Source of the DNA: Anaerococcus lactolyticus ATCC 51172
GTDB taxonomy: Bacteria > Bacillota > Clostridia > Tissierellales > Peptoniphilaceae
Length of the DNA stretch: 64,000 nucleotides
Reading direction: 5' to 3'
Assembly (NCBI RefSeq): GCF_000156575.1
Contig: NZ_GG666044.1
Coordinates: 126,480-190,479 of the forward strand
Shown here: piece after piece, positions 9,614-18,811 of the stretch
Numbering within the stretch: the first letter of the stretch is position 1
How the letters are laid out: every line of letters begins with the position of its first letter
Position numbers and translations under genes: made by a program
The notes under the pieces: generated by a model
Database searches by the model: none
Seen by the model: the letters and a program-made list of their open reading frames with translations, nothing else
What the model was told of the DNA's origin: nothing

Positions 9614-9898
9614 CTAAAACAAATCATAGTACAATTCCCTAAAGTACGGATTTTCTTTTTCTATTAGCGCATACTTTTTCAATCGACTATATTTTTTTAT
9701 CTGTTTTTCCCTAGCCCTTGATTCATAGAAGTCTTCCCCACATTCATAGTAAACCAACTTTGTAATATTATATTTTGCTGTATGACTGTATGGATTTACA
9801 TGGTTCTTATGCTCCCAAATTCTCTTTTTTAGATCATCAGTATGGCCTACATAAGTTCTGTCATTGCTTTTATTAAGCAAGATATATACGTAATACAT
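9614..9898 (-). CDS. GIY-YIG domain protein
   Basis: A 94-residue single-domain protein of the GIY-YIG nuclease superfamily (UPF0213/YhbQ-like). YYVYILL and the TYVGHTDDLKKRIWEHK segment carry the usual Tyr, Gly and Arg/His positions; a Glu near residue 58 (YYECGED) could be the metal ligand. GAGGATATT precedes the ATG. It starts 15 bases after the pepT stop, so it is probably cotranscribed with pepT. Small members of this family are mostly uncharacterised. Confidence 0.8.
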   Translation of the reverse strand: MYYVYILLNKSNDRTYVGHTDDLKKRIWEHKNHVNPYSHTAKYNITKLVYYECGEDFYESRAREKQIKKYSRLKKYALIEKENPYFRELYYDLF

Positions 9899-9912
9899 AA
9901 TATCCTCTTTTA

Positions 9913-11154
9913 CTATATATAATCCCTATCCTTCATCAGCTCTAGGGTCACTAGGAAGGACTTATAGAGGCTTGATATTGGCAAAAATTCTTTGTTTGAG
10001 TGGAAGTTATGGGCTCCTGTGAAATAATTTGGGGTAAAAATCCCTACTGTAGATAAGAATGAGCCATCAGTGCCCCCACGCATAGGAATAATTTTTGGCT
10101 CTATTCCTAGTCTATCGAAAATTTCCCTTAGCCTTTCTACTGCAATTTTATTTCCTTCATCCATTGAGTCGGCTATATTGGCGTAAACATCTTTTATCTC
10201 AATTTCAATTTCAGCTTTTTTATACCTCTCTTTAATGATTTCAGTAATTTTATATAAATAATCCTTACTTGCTTCAAATTTTTCCCTGCTGTGATTTCTT
10301 ATATTAAGTTCTAGGCTTAGATTCAAAACATCAGAATTTATATCAGTAACCCACACATAGCCTTCCCTATTTTCAGTGTTTTCTGGCATCTTTGCCCTAT
10401 CAAGCATGGCTATAAAGTCATGAGCTATCATGATTGGATTTACTAAATTTCCCTTTGCTGACATTGGGTGGGCAGGTACGCCTTTTATTTTTAAAGTCCC
10501 ACTTGCTGCGTTAAAAGTTTCATAAATTAGTTCTCCAAGCTCGCAACAATCTATAGTGTAGGCGTAATCTACCTTAAACTTGTCAAAATCAATCTTTCTT
10601 GAACCCCTAAGTCCAATTTCCTCATCTGGTACAAAGGCTATATATATTTCAGCGTGGTCTATATCTGGATTTTCTTTTAAAAACCAAAGAGCTGTCATGA
10701 TATTTGCTATAGCCGCCTTGTTATCAGCTCCTAGGACTGACGACCCGTCTGTAAAAATTATGTCATCGCCGATATAAGAAAGGACTTCGGGATTATCCTT
10801 GGTAGAAAAAACCACATCTCTCCTTAAGTTTATATCCTTGCCATCATAAGCTTTAATAATTTGTGGGTGGATTTCATCTGAAAGACCGACATCCACAGTA
10901 TCAAGATGAGCAACCCAACCAAGTTTTTTTGTTTTATCTCCTCTTTTAGGAAGTCTTGCCTGGACAACACCGTATTGGTTTATGCTAATATCTTCTAAAT
11001 CAAGTTTTTTAAGATCAGCTGCGAGTGCCTTACCCAAGGCTAATTGTCCATCACTTGATGGCACTTGCAAATTTCTATCATTGGACTGGCTTGGAATTGC
11101 CACATATCTTAGGAAATATTCTACTAATTTTTCTTTAATTACCTTCTCATTCAT
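9913..11154 (-). CDS. pepT: Peptidase T (tripeptidase, M20B)
   Basis: A 413-residue cytosolic dizinc aminotripeptidase. Metal and catalytic motifs of M20B are present: HLDTVD (about 83-88), GADNKAA (about 142-148) and the catalytic Glu in PDEEIG (about 176-181), plus the C-terminal NFHSNKEF His ligand. Length matches PepT (about 408-415). It ends tripeptide degradation after oligopeptide uptake. No close neighbour in the pathway; the GIY-YIG gene follows. Confidence 0.92.
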   Translation of the reverse strand: MNEKVIKEKLVEYFLRYVAIPSQSNDRNLQVPSSDGQLALGKALAADLKKLDLEDISINQYGVVQARLPKRGDKTKKLGWVAHLDTVDVGLSDEIHPQIIKAYDGKDINLRRDVVFSTKDNPEVLSYIGDDIIFTDGSSVLGADNKAAIANIMTALWFLKENPDIDHAEIYIAFVPDEEIGLRGSRKIDFDKFKVDYAYTIDCCELGELIYETFNAASGTLKIKGVPAHPMSAKGNLVNPIMIAHDFIAMLDRAKMPENTENREGYVWVTDINSDVLNLSLELNIRNHSREKFEASKDYLYKITEIIKERYKKAEIEIEIKDVYANIADSMDEGNKIAVERLREIFDRLGIEPKIIPMRGGTDGSFLSTVGIFTPNYFTGAHNFHSNKEFLPISSLYKSFLVTLELMKDRDYI

Positions 11155-11182
11155 AATCTTCCCCTATATCAAATTTCTTAGA

Positions 11183-11206
11183 TAAAAAACCACAGCATGG
11201 CTGTGA
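11183..11206 (-). terminator. Terminator of the acidic lipoprotein gene
   Basis: Minus-strand hairpin CACAGC-CAT-GCTGTG followed by six T, about 25 bases after the lipoprotein stop. Confidence 0.75.
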
Positions 11207-11229
11207 TTTTCTTCGTTTTATCTGTAATT

Positions 11230-12498
11230 TTATAGACCAATATCCAAACTTTGGACTTTTTTATCGTAGTCTATATAATAAAGTTTGCCCTTGTAAACCC
11301 TATATCCATAGGATTCTAGGTCTTTTTCTACGACATCTCCTGTCAGATAGTTTATTATATCCATTTTAAAGAGGTATTTGGTGTCGTCAAATTTTGTTGG
11401 CTCTTGGATTATTAGATTTTGTCCAATTAGGGTCATCCTCTTGTCATCATTAATTGTATATTTTTCACCCTTTATTTCGATTTCATTGCCCTTTGATTTG
11501 AATATTTCATAAATAGCTTTGTCTTTTTCAAAGTGTTTAGATGATAAAAAGAAGCTTGCCTCAGTATTTTCTTCTACAAGTTTTGCTTTCTGGTCGTAGC
11601 CTTTTTCTAAATCTAGTTTATAGAGATTAATCTTTTGATCATCTTTCATTTTTGTAAATAAAATTTCCTTATCACTTATACCCTGACCAAGCAAACTTTC
11701 GTTTGACTTTGTATGGGTCGCTTTGAAAACTTCTAGCTTGCCAGTTTTAAGGTCAACAACCCCAATACCAGATTTTTCTGATACAAAATCACTATTTTTC
11801 TTCATATCGTAGTTTTCGTAATACTGGTATCTTCCGTAGATTTTATCATCTATCATGGCTAATGGATAGAAGGTCTCGCCTTCCTTAAAATCATACATGA
11901 GTGTAAGGTCTTGACCGTTAATTTTCTTTATAGAAAATTTCTTGTCTATGGCTGAGCCTACCACAAAAATATTGTTTGAAAATGGAACATAGTCAATATA
12001 ATAGCCGTTGTTATCATCATCTTTATCATCTAAAGCGCTGATAACTTTGCCATTTCTTACAGTTACTAAAGAATAATAGGAGAAGAAATAATCATCTGCT
12101 GTTAAGGCTTTCTTTTTCTCTTTTTCATCCTTACCAGACTTTGCCTTATCTTTCTTCTTTTTGGACTTCTCCTTTTTGGGTGTTTCTAAGTCTTCTTTCT
12201 CATCTTCTTTTGAATCTTCCTCATCTTTTTTGGGTGAAGATTCGACAGAGATTACGTCTTTTTTTATCTCATCTTCTGGATAGGTCCTATTTATATCTTC
12301 ATCTTCATTTTCATTTTCGTCTTCATTTTCTTTTTGATCATCTTGCTTATCTTCTTCATCTGAAGCTTGATCATCTTCTGTGTTCACATCTAACTTAGCT
12401 TGATTTAAAGCATCCTTCACTCTTGGGTCATCTAAATCTTTCCCCTCACAAGCCACAAGCCCTAGGGCTAGCAAAGTTAAAATAAGTATTTTTTTCAT
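11230..12498 (-). CDS. Acidic lipoprotein of unknown function
   Basis: A 422-residue predicted lipoprotein: signal peptide with the lipobox LVAC at about residue 14-17, then a strongly acidic low-complexity stretch (about 25-80, Asp/Glu-rich) and a lysine-rich stretch (about 95-130), acting as a charged spacer. The C-terminal part (about 135-420) is beta-rich with repeated short strands (YYIDYVPF, KIYGRYQYY, KLYYIDYD), suggesting a propeller-like fold similar to DUF5050-type domains. No catalytic motif seen. AAGGAG precedes the ATG. Role unknown; it is a surface protein. Confidence 0.7.
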   Translation of the reverse strand: MKKILILTLLALGLVACEGKDLDDPRVKDALNQAKLDVNTEDDQASDEEDKQDDQKENEDENENEDEDINRTYPEDEIKKDVISVESSPKKDEEDSKEDEKEDLETPKKEKSKKKKDKAKSGKDEKEKKKALTADDYFFSYYSLVTVRNGKVISALDDKDDDNNGYYIDYVPFSNNIFVVGSAIDKKFSIKKINGQDLTLMYDFKEGETFYPLAMIDDKIYGRYQYYENYDMKKNSDFVSEKSGIGVVDLKTGKLEVFKATHTKSNESLLGQGISDKEILFTKMKDDQKINLYKLDLEKGYDQKAKLVEENTEASFFLSSKHFEKDKAIYEIFKSKGNEIEIKGEKYTINDDKRMTLIGQNLIIQEPTKFDDTKYLFKMDIINYLTGDVVEKDLESYGYRVYKGKLYYIDYDKKVQSLDIGL

Positions 12499-12619
12499 TA
12501 GTCACTCCTTAAAGATTCTATAGCTGATAACTTTGTTGCTCGCTACTTTCCTTACCACTTCCAAAATGAACACCATCCAAAGACTTAATCAGAGCCTTCC
12601 CTACTTGTTGTTTTTATAA

Positions 12620-13654
12620 TCAAGAATTTCTGTTAAGCTCTTCTTCCTCTCTCTTAAAATGTGGGTTTAAATTTTCCATATAGAGTTCATATTTTTCATG
12701 ATCAACAACCACATCTAACTCGCCAATGCTTTCGAATACATTATCTTCGGTGAATTTTTTCTTGAAATTATATAAGCCATCGCTGCCGTCAGTTTCAAAT
12801 ATTCCACCCATGTCATAGTAGCTAATATTATGGTCGATACAATATTTGATTTCCTCAAAGTTAAGCTGGTAATTTTGACCCATACTCTTGTAATCATCAT
12901 TAGACCCGCCATAAAGCGATGTTGCCCTATTGCCGTAGCATAAAAGAAGAGACGAACAAACTGGTTCTTCTTGGTAATAGCCGACAGATAGTCTAATTTC
13001 ATCTTTGAAAAGCTCGTATAGAGTTTTAAAATATTCATAAGGTCTATGGCCAATTTTTGCCCTTACAGCTGTATCTTCGATTTGTTTATAGAGAATATCT
13101 ATACCATCTTCTGCTAGGGTTTTTGTAATAATCCCATCCCTATAAGATTTTTTAAGATGTTTTCTAGTATTTTTACTAAAGCTAGATAGAATCTCTTCTT
13201 CGCTCCTACCATCTATATCTAATACCATGTTTAGCAAAGGTTGGCTGGACCTGGTCTTATCTCGTCTAAAATTAAGGCCATGTTCTTCAAAAGATTTTTC
13301 TAGACCCTCATCATGTGGCAAGTAAGGGTCTATCCTTAGTAAAAATCCGTCATTAGACCTAGCAAAGTCGCTTGCTTCTTCTATGAGTTTGCAGAAATCC
13401 TCAACATTTTTAGGGTCGCAAACTGGTCCCCTTGGCCCATAGAAAAAGTTTTTACCTACACTTTTATCCTTGATGTATATAACAGATAAGCCTGCTTTAA
13501 TATCGCCTGCTTCTTCTATATAAAAATATACACTCTCCCAGCCACTTTTAAGCTCTGCCCATCTAATATCCTGTTGGAAATGACCATATGGAGAATTTTT
13601 AATAAAGTTATTATATTTTTTTAATAAATTTTTATTATCTTTATCTAATATCAT
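12620..13654 (-). CDS. FemX/MurM-type aminoacyltransferase (FemAB family)
   Basis: A 344-residue cytosolic enzyme of the FemABX family, which adds amino acids from aminoacyl-tRNA to the peptidoglycan stem peptide to make the interpeptide bridge. The N-terminal GHFQQDIRWAELK, the FFYGPRGPVCDP segment, the KNTRKHLKKSYRDG segment and the C-terminal ATSLYGGSNDDYKSMGQNYQLNFEEIKY and GGIFETDGSDGLYNFKKKF segments are typical of the twin GNAT-like fold. Start supported by GGAAT upstream, which is weak. Amino acid specificity cannot be read. Confidence 0.85.
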   Translation of the reverse strand: MILDKDNKNLLKKYNNFIKNSPYGHFQQDIRWAELKSGWESVYFYIEEAGDIKAGLSVIYIKDKSVGKNFFYGPRGPVCDPKNVEDFCKLIEEASDFARSNDGFLLRIDPYLPHDEGLEKSFEEHGLNFRRDKTRSSQPLLNMVLDIDGRSEEEILSSFSKNTRKHLKKSYRDGIITKTLAEDGIDILYKQIEDTAVRAKIGHRPYEYFKTLYELFKDEIRLSVGYYQEEPVCSSLLLCYGNRATSLYGGSNDDYKSMGQNYQLNFEEIKYCIDHNISYYDMGGIFETDGSDGLYNFKKKFTEDNVFESIGELDVVVDHEKYELYMENLNPHFKREEEELNRNS

Positions 13655-13798
13655 TTGTATTCCATTCTAAATTCAGTGTTTGGTATATAGTCTAACACTT
13701 ACCATTATTTTATCACATGCCCCATACCTTTACAATAGTTCTAATTTAATTATATCATGAAATTTATTAAATCTACATTTATTTATGTAAGTTTTGAT

Positions 13799-13825
13799 AG
13801 AAAAAAGACCTGGTTTAACCAAGTC
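13799..13825 (-). terminator. Terminator of the Nudix gene
   Basis: Minus-strand hairpin GACTTGG-TTAAA-CCAGGTC followed by a run of T, immediately after the Nudix stop. Confidence 0.75.
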
Positions 13826-13829
13826 ATTG

Positions 13830-14279
13830 TTAAAAATAAAATATTTCTTCCTTCCCATTCCTAAAATCCCAGAAGACTTCCCTATAATCACCTTCATAGA
13901 TGCCGAGAATCTTATCCATGGACATGGATTTGGGTTGTATATTTTTAAATTCTTCATAATCCATCCAGAAGAGTCTGCCTTCCCTATTTTCCTCTACCAA
14001 TTCTCCATCAAAATCAGTAGTTTCATAGATAAGACCTACATCTTTTCCTTCATCAGAAATCCATGTAATGATTCCGACTAACTTCGGATTTTTTATATCA
14101 AGGTTGGTTTCTTCCTTGGCCTCTCTTATAACAGAGTCTACAAAAGATTCCCCAAATTCAACCTTACCACCAGGAAAGGTAAGTCCTTCCCAACCGTATT
14201 TTTTTACCTTATCAAGAACTAAAACTTGACCGGTCTTTTTATTATAAATTTTTACCATATTCATTAAAACTGTTTTCAT
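13830..14279 (-). CDS. Nudix hydrolase (8-oxo-dGTPase-like)
   Basis: A 149-residue pyrophosphohydrolase. The Nudix box runs from about residue 37 with GGKVEFGES then REAKEETNL, matching G-x5-E-x7-R-E-U-x-E-E-x-G-U except that the last Gly position is Asn. The N-terminus (VKIYNKKTGQVLVL) resembles MutT/YtkD-like members that clean oxidised nucleotides. AAGGAG seven bases before the ATG. Substrate uncertain. Confidence 0.85.
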   Translation of the reverse strand: MKTVLMNMVKIYNKKTGQVLVLDKVKKYGWEGLTFPGGKVEFGESFVDSVIREAKEETNLDIKNPKLVGIITWISDEGKDVGLIYETTDFDGELVEENREGRLFWMDYEEFKNIQPKSMSMDKILGIYEGDYREVFWDFRNGKEEIFYF

Positions 14280-14313
14280 ATCGCACTCCTTGTGAGATTA
14301 TATAGCAAAAGAA

Positions 14314-14384
14314 AAAAGCCTGCAAGTATAACCCCACCCAACACATGGAAGTTGGGGTCAATAAGTCACAGGCTTTTTTATATT
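14314..14384 (-). terminator. Terminator after ileS
   Basis: Long inverted repeat: AAAAAAGCCTGTGA ... GCAGGCTTTTTT around an inner CCCCAACTTCC..GTTGGGTGGGG stem. It lies directly downstream of the ileS stop and could also work in the opposite direction. Confidence 0.75.
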
Positions 14385-17300
14385 TATAGTCTTTCTAGAC
14401 TAATTTTAATTTCCTTATCGTTAAGTTCGATTGGATTTACATCTAAGTTTGTTTGTTCTAACTTATCTGCAAGAGTTTCTTTTTTGATATCTTCTGCAAA
14501 CTTATCAAGTGACTTAGCTAGGTCTGCGTCAGCGTCATAAGAAATATTTATCCTATCAGTTACCTCAAAACCAGAATCCTTTCTTAGGTTTTGGATTTTT
14601 GAGATAAATTCTCTAGCGTAACCCTCATCTTTTAGGTCTTCGGTGATTTCTGTATCAAGGATAACAAAGACATTGCCGTCAATTTCTACATCGAAACCTT
14701 CCTTGGCTGTTATTCTTATATCTAGGTAATCTTTGCTAACTTCAAATTCTTCCCCACCGATTTCTACCTTAACAGGGCCTTCATTTACCTGGTCTATAAA
14801 GGTCTTAGCATCTGTATTGGCAAGGTATTTAGCAAAATCATTTACCTTTGATTGGAAAATTCTACCTACAACTCTGAAGTCTGGTTTTAGGAAATAATCC
14901 ATGAAAGCTGAAAGATCATCTTCGAAATCAACTTCCTTAACATTTAATTCTTCCTTAATCAAACCAAGAAGATTTTCAAGTCTTTCCTTATAAGATCCAT
15001 CTACAATTATCTTTGAAAGTGGTTGACGTACCTTGATTGATTCCTTTTCTCTAGAAGCACGACCAAGGTTTACAATCTTTCTTACAAGGTCCATATCAGC
15101 CTCTAACTTGGTATCTATTAGGCTTTCATCTACTTGTGGTAAGATTTCTGTGTGAACAGTCTTTCCTCCAGTTAATTTTTGGTAGATTTCTTCTGCCAAG
15201 AATGGTGTAATTGGCGCAATTAACTTAGATAGGCTTAGCAAAACATCATAGGTTGTCTTATAAACGCTCTTCTTAGAATCTGTTAATTCTTGAGACCAAA
15301 ATCTCTTTCTATTACGTCTGATATACCAGTTTGAAAGATCTTCAACTACAAAGTCAGAAATTTCGTGAACTACCTTGTTATATTCAAAGTTTTCCATTTC
15401 TTCATAATAAGACTTGATTAGGGAATTTAATCTAGAATATAACCAGCGGTCAATTCCGTCTACTTTTACCCCCTCAAAAGATTTGATATCAGCCAAAGTG
15501 AGCCCATCTGTGCCTGCATAGAGGCTAAAGAAGTTATAGACATTTTCAAAAGTCCTAAAGAAGTTGTTTTTAACTTCAACAAGGCCTTTTTCGTCAAACT
15601 TAGTTTGCATCCAAGCTGGAGAAACATAGAGAGAATAAAATCTCACTGCATCTGCCCCATACTTATCAAAAAGTGCAAAAGGATCAAGGGTGTTGCCTCT
15701 TGATTTTGACATCTTTTGACCATTTTTGTCTACTACTAAGTCATTTACAAGGACATTTTTATATGGCGCCCTACCCATGGTAATGGTTGAAATTGCCATT
15801 AATGAATAGAACCAACCCCTAGTTTGGTCGATACCTTCGCAGATAAAGTCTGCTGGGTAATAGCCTTTTTCAAAAAGCTCTTTATTTTCAAATGGATAAT
15901 GTAGTTGGGCAAAAGGCATAGCTCCAGAGTCAAACCAAACGTCTAATACGTCTGGCACCCTAGTCATAGTGCCACCACACTTGTCACACTTGATGTGGAC
16001 ATTGTCTACATATGGTCTATGAAGTTCAATATCTTCTGAAATATCTTCGATTGCACGCTCTTTAAGTTCAGCACGACTTGCAACTGTGTCTGTATGGCCA
16101 CACTCGCATCTCCAGATATTTAGGGGTGTTCCCCAATATCTTGACCTTGAAATTGCCCAGTCTTTTACATTTTCTAGCCAGTTTCCAAATCTCTTATCAC
16201 CGATAGTTTGTGGGAACCAGTTTACAGTCTGGTTATTTTCTACCATCTTGCCTGAGAACTTGCTCATTTCGATGTACCAAGATGGTCTTGCATAATAAAT
16301 CAAAGGTGTATGGCATCTCCAGCAGTGTGGATAGTTGTGTTCCATTGTTTCCTTGGCAAAAACTTTTCCTTCTTCTTGTAAATGTCTCCAGATTTTTTCA
16401 TTTGTATCAAAAACAAATTCACCCTTCCAAGGAGTTTCTGTAAACCTACCTTCAAGGTCAACTGGTTGGATAAAGTCTAGATCGTATTTTCTGCAGGCTT
16501 GGTAGTCATCCTCACCAAAGGCTGGTGCGATGTGAACTATACCTGTACCGTCTTCTGCTGATACATAATCAGCAAGGATAACCTTAAAGGCCTTGCCTGG
16601 TTGAGTCTTAACATATGGCATCAATTGCTCATATTCCAAAAGCTCTAGGTCTGTTCCCTTCATTTCTTCTACTACTTCATAGTCTCTCTTATCCATGAGT
16701 TTTGCCATCAAAGATTTTGCCATGTAATAATAACAATCATCTTCCTTGTCAAAGACTTTTACATAGTCAAGGTCAGGATTAACAGCAAGGGCAAGGTTTG
16801 ATGGAAGAGTCCATGGTGTAGTTGTCCAAGCTAGGAAATATTCATTACTAGCTCCCTTTTTCTTAAACCTAACTGTAAGGGTGAGGGTCTTTTCAAATTC
16901 ATAACCCTGGGCAACTTCGTGGCTGGCAAGTCCTGTACCACATCTTGGGCAGTATGGCATTACCTTAGCACCCTCATAAATATAACCCTTCTTGAAGGCT
17001 TGATCTAAAAGCCACCACTCAGTTTCTATGTAATTATTATCCATAGTTACATATGGGTGGTCCATATCATAAAGGAAAGCCATCCTGTCTGACATATCTC
17101 TCCACATATCAGAATATTTCCAAACAGATTCCTTACATAGGTGGTTGAATTTTTCTATACCATATTGTTCAATATCGTTTTTATCGTGGAAACCTAGCTG
17201 CTTTTCAACTTCGATTTCAACTGGCAAACCGTGGGTGTCCCAACCAGCTTTTTTTAAAACCTTGTAGCCTTTCATGTTTTTGTAACGGCTGGTCATATCT

Positions 17301-17503
17301 TTTAGGGTCCTTGCTATAACGTGGTGGATACCTGGCTTGCCGTTAGCTGTTGGAGGTCCATCGTATATTACGTATTCATCCGCATTTTCACGTGTCTTGA
17401 AGGTTTCTCCTAAAAGGTCAATTTCATTCCAATAATCTTTTAGTTTCGCTTCCCTAGATTTAACATCTTTGGAATTGACTTCTTCAAATTTTAAGTCGCA
17501 CAT
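14384..17503 (-). CDS. ileS: Isoleucyl-tRNA synthetase, long (type 2-like) form
   Basis: A 1039-residue class Ia synthetase that charges tRNA-Ile. The HIGH-like motif is GIHHV (about 36-40), the KMSKS loop is in GQKMSKSRGN (about 607), the CP1 editing domain contains TTTPWTLPSNLA, and two CxxC pairs (CECGH, CDKCGG) are likely zinc sites. Length and the PGIHHVIART form of the HIGH region resemble the eukaryote-like IleS2 class, whose members are often insensitive to mupirocin; that property is inference. The gene has its own T-box leader with an ATC specifier. Confidence 0.95.
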   Translation of the reverse strand: MCDLKFEEVNSKDVKSREAKLKDYWNEIDLLGETFKTRENADEYVIYDGPPTANGKPGIHHVIARTLKDMTSRYKNMKGYKVLKKAGWDTHGLPVEIEVEKQLGFHDKNDIEQYGIEKFNHLCKESVWKYSDMWRDMSDRMAFLYDMDHPYVTMDNNYIETEWWLLDQAFKKGYIYEGAKVMPYCPRCGTGLASHEVAQGYEFEKTLTLTVRFKKKGASNEYFLAWTTTPWTLPSNLALAVNPDLDYVKVFDKEDDCYYYMAKSLMAKLMDKRDYEVVEEMKGTDLELLEYEQLMPYVKTQPGKAFKVILADYVSAEDGTGIVHIAPAFGEDDYQACRKYDLDFIQPVDLEGRFTETPWKGEFVFDTNEKIWRHLQEEGKVFAKETMEHNYPHCWRCHTPLIYYARPSWYIEMSKFSGKMVENNQTVNWFPQTIGDKRFGNWLENVKDWAISRSRYWGTPLNIWRCECGHTDTVASRAELKERAIEDISEDIELHRPYVDNVHIKCDKCGGTMTRVPDVLDVWFDSGAMPFAQLHYPFENKELFEKGYYPADFICEGIDQTRGWFYSLMAISTITMGRAPYKNVLVNDLVVDKNGQKMSKSRGNTLDPFALFDKYGADAVRFYSLYVSPAWMQTKFDEKGLVEVKNNFFRTFENVYNFFSLYAGTDGLTLADIKSFEGVKVDGIDRWLYSRLNSLIKSYYEEMENFEYNKVVHEISDFVVEDLSNWYIRRNRKRFWSQELTDSKKSVYKTTYDVLLSLSKLIAPITPFLAEEIYQKLTGGKTVHTEILPQVDESLIDTKLEADMDLVRKIVNLGRASREKESIKVRQPLSKIIVDGSYKERLENLLGLIKEELNVKEVDFEDDLSAFMDYFLKPDFRVVGRIFQSKVNDFAKYLANTDAKTFIDQVNEGPVKVEIGGEEFEVSKDYLDIRITAKEGFDVEIDGNVFVILDTEITEDLKDEGYAREFISKIQNLRKDSGFEVTDRINISYDADADLAKSLDKFAEDIKKETLADKLEQTNLDVNPIELNDKEIKISLERL

Positions 17504-17704
17504 AATTTTTCCTTTCTAATAAAAAAGGACCGTCCATACAGACGGTCCACTTATTTCCTAGTTTGCTCTTAAGGCTTGGCATTCCTGCTAGGCTAATTGA
17601 TTCACCCAGCAAACAATAAAGATGATTTTCATTTATATCAACCTAGCATTCTCACCAACCATGCCTCTCTGAAAGTTTTTTATAAATTACTCTTCTTTAT
17701 ATAG
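17504..17704 (-). promoter_or_regulatory. Ile T-box leader (ATC specifier) with divergent antiterminator
   Basis: On the minus strand stem I carries AGTA (17688-17691), the AGAGAGG..GGTTGGTG distal region, and the specifier side GAA-A-ATC-AT-CTTTAT (17630-17616); the base stem ATAAAG/CTTTAT and upper stem ATTTATA/TATAAAT pair perfectly. ATC is an isoleucine codon and the gene downstream is ileS. The usual AAGGTGGTAACGCG core is not seen; only a degenerate AGTGGACCG overlaps the terminator arm. The terminator is at 17521-17548. Confidence 0.8.
17521..17548 (-). terminator. Attenuator terminator of the ileS leader
   Basis: GGACCGTC-TGTAT-GACGGTCC type hairpin followed by six T on the minus strand, 18 bases before the ileS ATG. 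Confidence 0.85.
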
Positions 17705-17720
17705 TCATTATTCTTACTCT

Positions 17721-17749
17721 AATGTACTGTTTTACCCGATTTTTGTCAA
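17721..17749 (-). promoter_or_regulatory. ileS promoter
   Basis: Minus-strand TTGACA (17749-17744), 17-base spacer, TACATT (17726-17721). It overlaps the last codon of the upstream AMMECR1-like gene by four bases. Confidence 0.7.
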
Positions 17750-18237
17750 ATATGTCTTATAATCTTAAATTTTTCTAGGGTATAGATATTAAAGTCATCT
17801 ACATTTGCCAAGTCCTTGGCATCTTCGAACATCTGGTAGTCTGTTTCGTACTCTTCCCTAAAAACAATCACAGGATTGTTGGCGTAGGAAAGAAGGAGTC
17901 CAGAATAAACTCCAAAATCTTCGATGTTTTCGATTTGCTCTACCTTATTTATCTCCAAAACTTGAATATAAATATCATCTAAGTCTGATAGCTTAAGGGC
18001 AAAGGCATTATCAAAAACTCCTAAATTTACCACTTCGTGGATAATATCTAGGGCGATGTTGGCCCTGGTTGGGTAAATTGAACCTGACCTTTCGTGCCTG
18101 TCACCCTTGCTAATTTGTATCAAAACTCCGTTGTGGTTATCCTTAAATTCCTCGTCGTACTCATCAAGGTATTTGCCTGTTTCAAGGTAATATCTCAATG
18201 AGTCGTAGGCTAAATCTACAAACTTATCCTTAAGCAT
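17746..18237 (-). CDS. AMMECR1-domain-like protein
   Basis: A 163-residue soluble protein. The layout (L-A-x-x-S-L-x-Y-Y-L, GVLIQISKGDRHERSGSIYPT, a helix, then LSDLDDIYIQVLEINKVEQI) follows the AMMECR1 fold, in which a conserved RGC(I/T)G segment normally comes where ERSGSIYP is found here, so key conserved residues differ. The family's biochemical role is unknown. The start codon overlaps the glutathione peroxidase stop by eight bases, so the two are one operon. The assignment is by pattern only. Confidence 0.5.
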   Translation of the reverse strand: MLKDKFVDLAYDSLRYYLETGKYLDEYDEEFKDNHNGVLIQISKGDRHERSGSIYPTRANIALDIIHEVVNLGVFDNAFALKLSDLDDIYIQVLEINKVEQIENIEDFGVYSGLLLSYANNPVIVFREEYETDYQMFEDAKDLANVDDFNIYTLEKFKIIRHI

Positions 18238-18712
18238 CTAAAAGTCCCTCTATATCTTTCGCAATATTGGCTGGTTTTTTCATTGAATCGTATCTTTTGA
18301 CAGGCACTCCGTCCTTACCTATCAAAAATTTTGTGAAATTCCACCTAATTTTTTTAGAGATTTTACCAGAAATTTGATCTTTTAGATAAGTGTAAAGTGG
18401 GGCTTCATTTTCTCCATTTACTTCTATTTTATCAAAACGATCAAAGCTTGTTCCGAAGTTTAATTCACAGAAATTGTTAATTTCTTCGATTGTGCCAGGT
18501 GCTTGGCCTGCAAATTGGTTGCAAGGAAAATCTAGGATTTCAAAACCCCTATCCTTGTATTTTTTATAAAGTTCTTCTAAACCATCATATTGCTTGGTAA
18601 AACCACATTTGGTCGCAGTATTTACTATTAATAAGACCTTGCCCGCATATTTGTCTAGGCTAACGTCTTCGCCCTTATCATTTTTAACTGTAAAATCATA
18701 AATTGTTGTCAT
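18230..18712 (-). CDS. Glutathione peroxidase-family thiol peroxidase
   Basis: A 160-residue thioredoxin-fold peroxidase that reduces hydroperoxides. The peroxidatic Cys is in NTATKCGFT (residue 37 region), the Gln in FPCNQF and the Trp/Asn in RWNFTKF complete the catalytic tetrad; the residue is Cys, not selenocysteine. Bacterial members normally use thioredoxin. GAGG precedes the ATG. It is a plausible oxygen-defence enzyme in an anaerobe and is cotranscribed with the AMMECR1-like gene. Confidence 0.92.
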   Translation of the reverse strand: MTTIYDFTVKNDKGEDVSLDKYAGKVLLIVNTATKCGFTKQYDGLEELYKKYKDRGFEILDFPCNQFAGQAPGTIEEINNFCELNFGTSFDRFDKIEVNGENEAPLYTYLKDQISGKISKKIRWNFTKFLIGKDGVPVKRYDSMKKPANIAKDIEGLLDA

Positions 18713-18781
18713 AATAACTCCTCACCTTATATAAGCATTATACAGCTTTTTTGATGAAATTCAGTTTATATATTTTATAAT

Positions 18782-18805
18782 AAAAAACCCAGGTTAAAGC
18801 CTGGG
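18782..18805 (-). terminator. Terminator after metQ (18812)
   Basis: CCCAGG-CTTTAA-CCTGGG hairpin followed by six T on the minus strand, right after the metQ stop. Confidence 0.85.
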
Positions 18806-18811
18806 CTAGTT

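Noticed and set aside
9081..9667. Open frames of 62-96 codons with CHVEHRETSP peptides
   Set aside because: They lie wholly in the tandem REP-like repeats, repeat with the unit and have no ribosome binding sites.
12141..12398. 85-codon plus-strand Leu/His-rich frame
   Set aside because: Mirror of the Asp/Glu-rich low-complexity part of the lipoprotein.
14292..17400. Several plus-strand frames opposite ileS
   Set aside because: Shadow frames of a strongly conserved synthetase.
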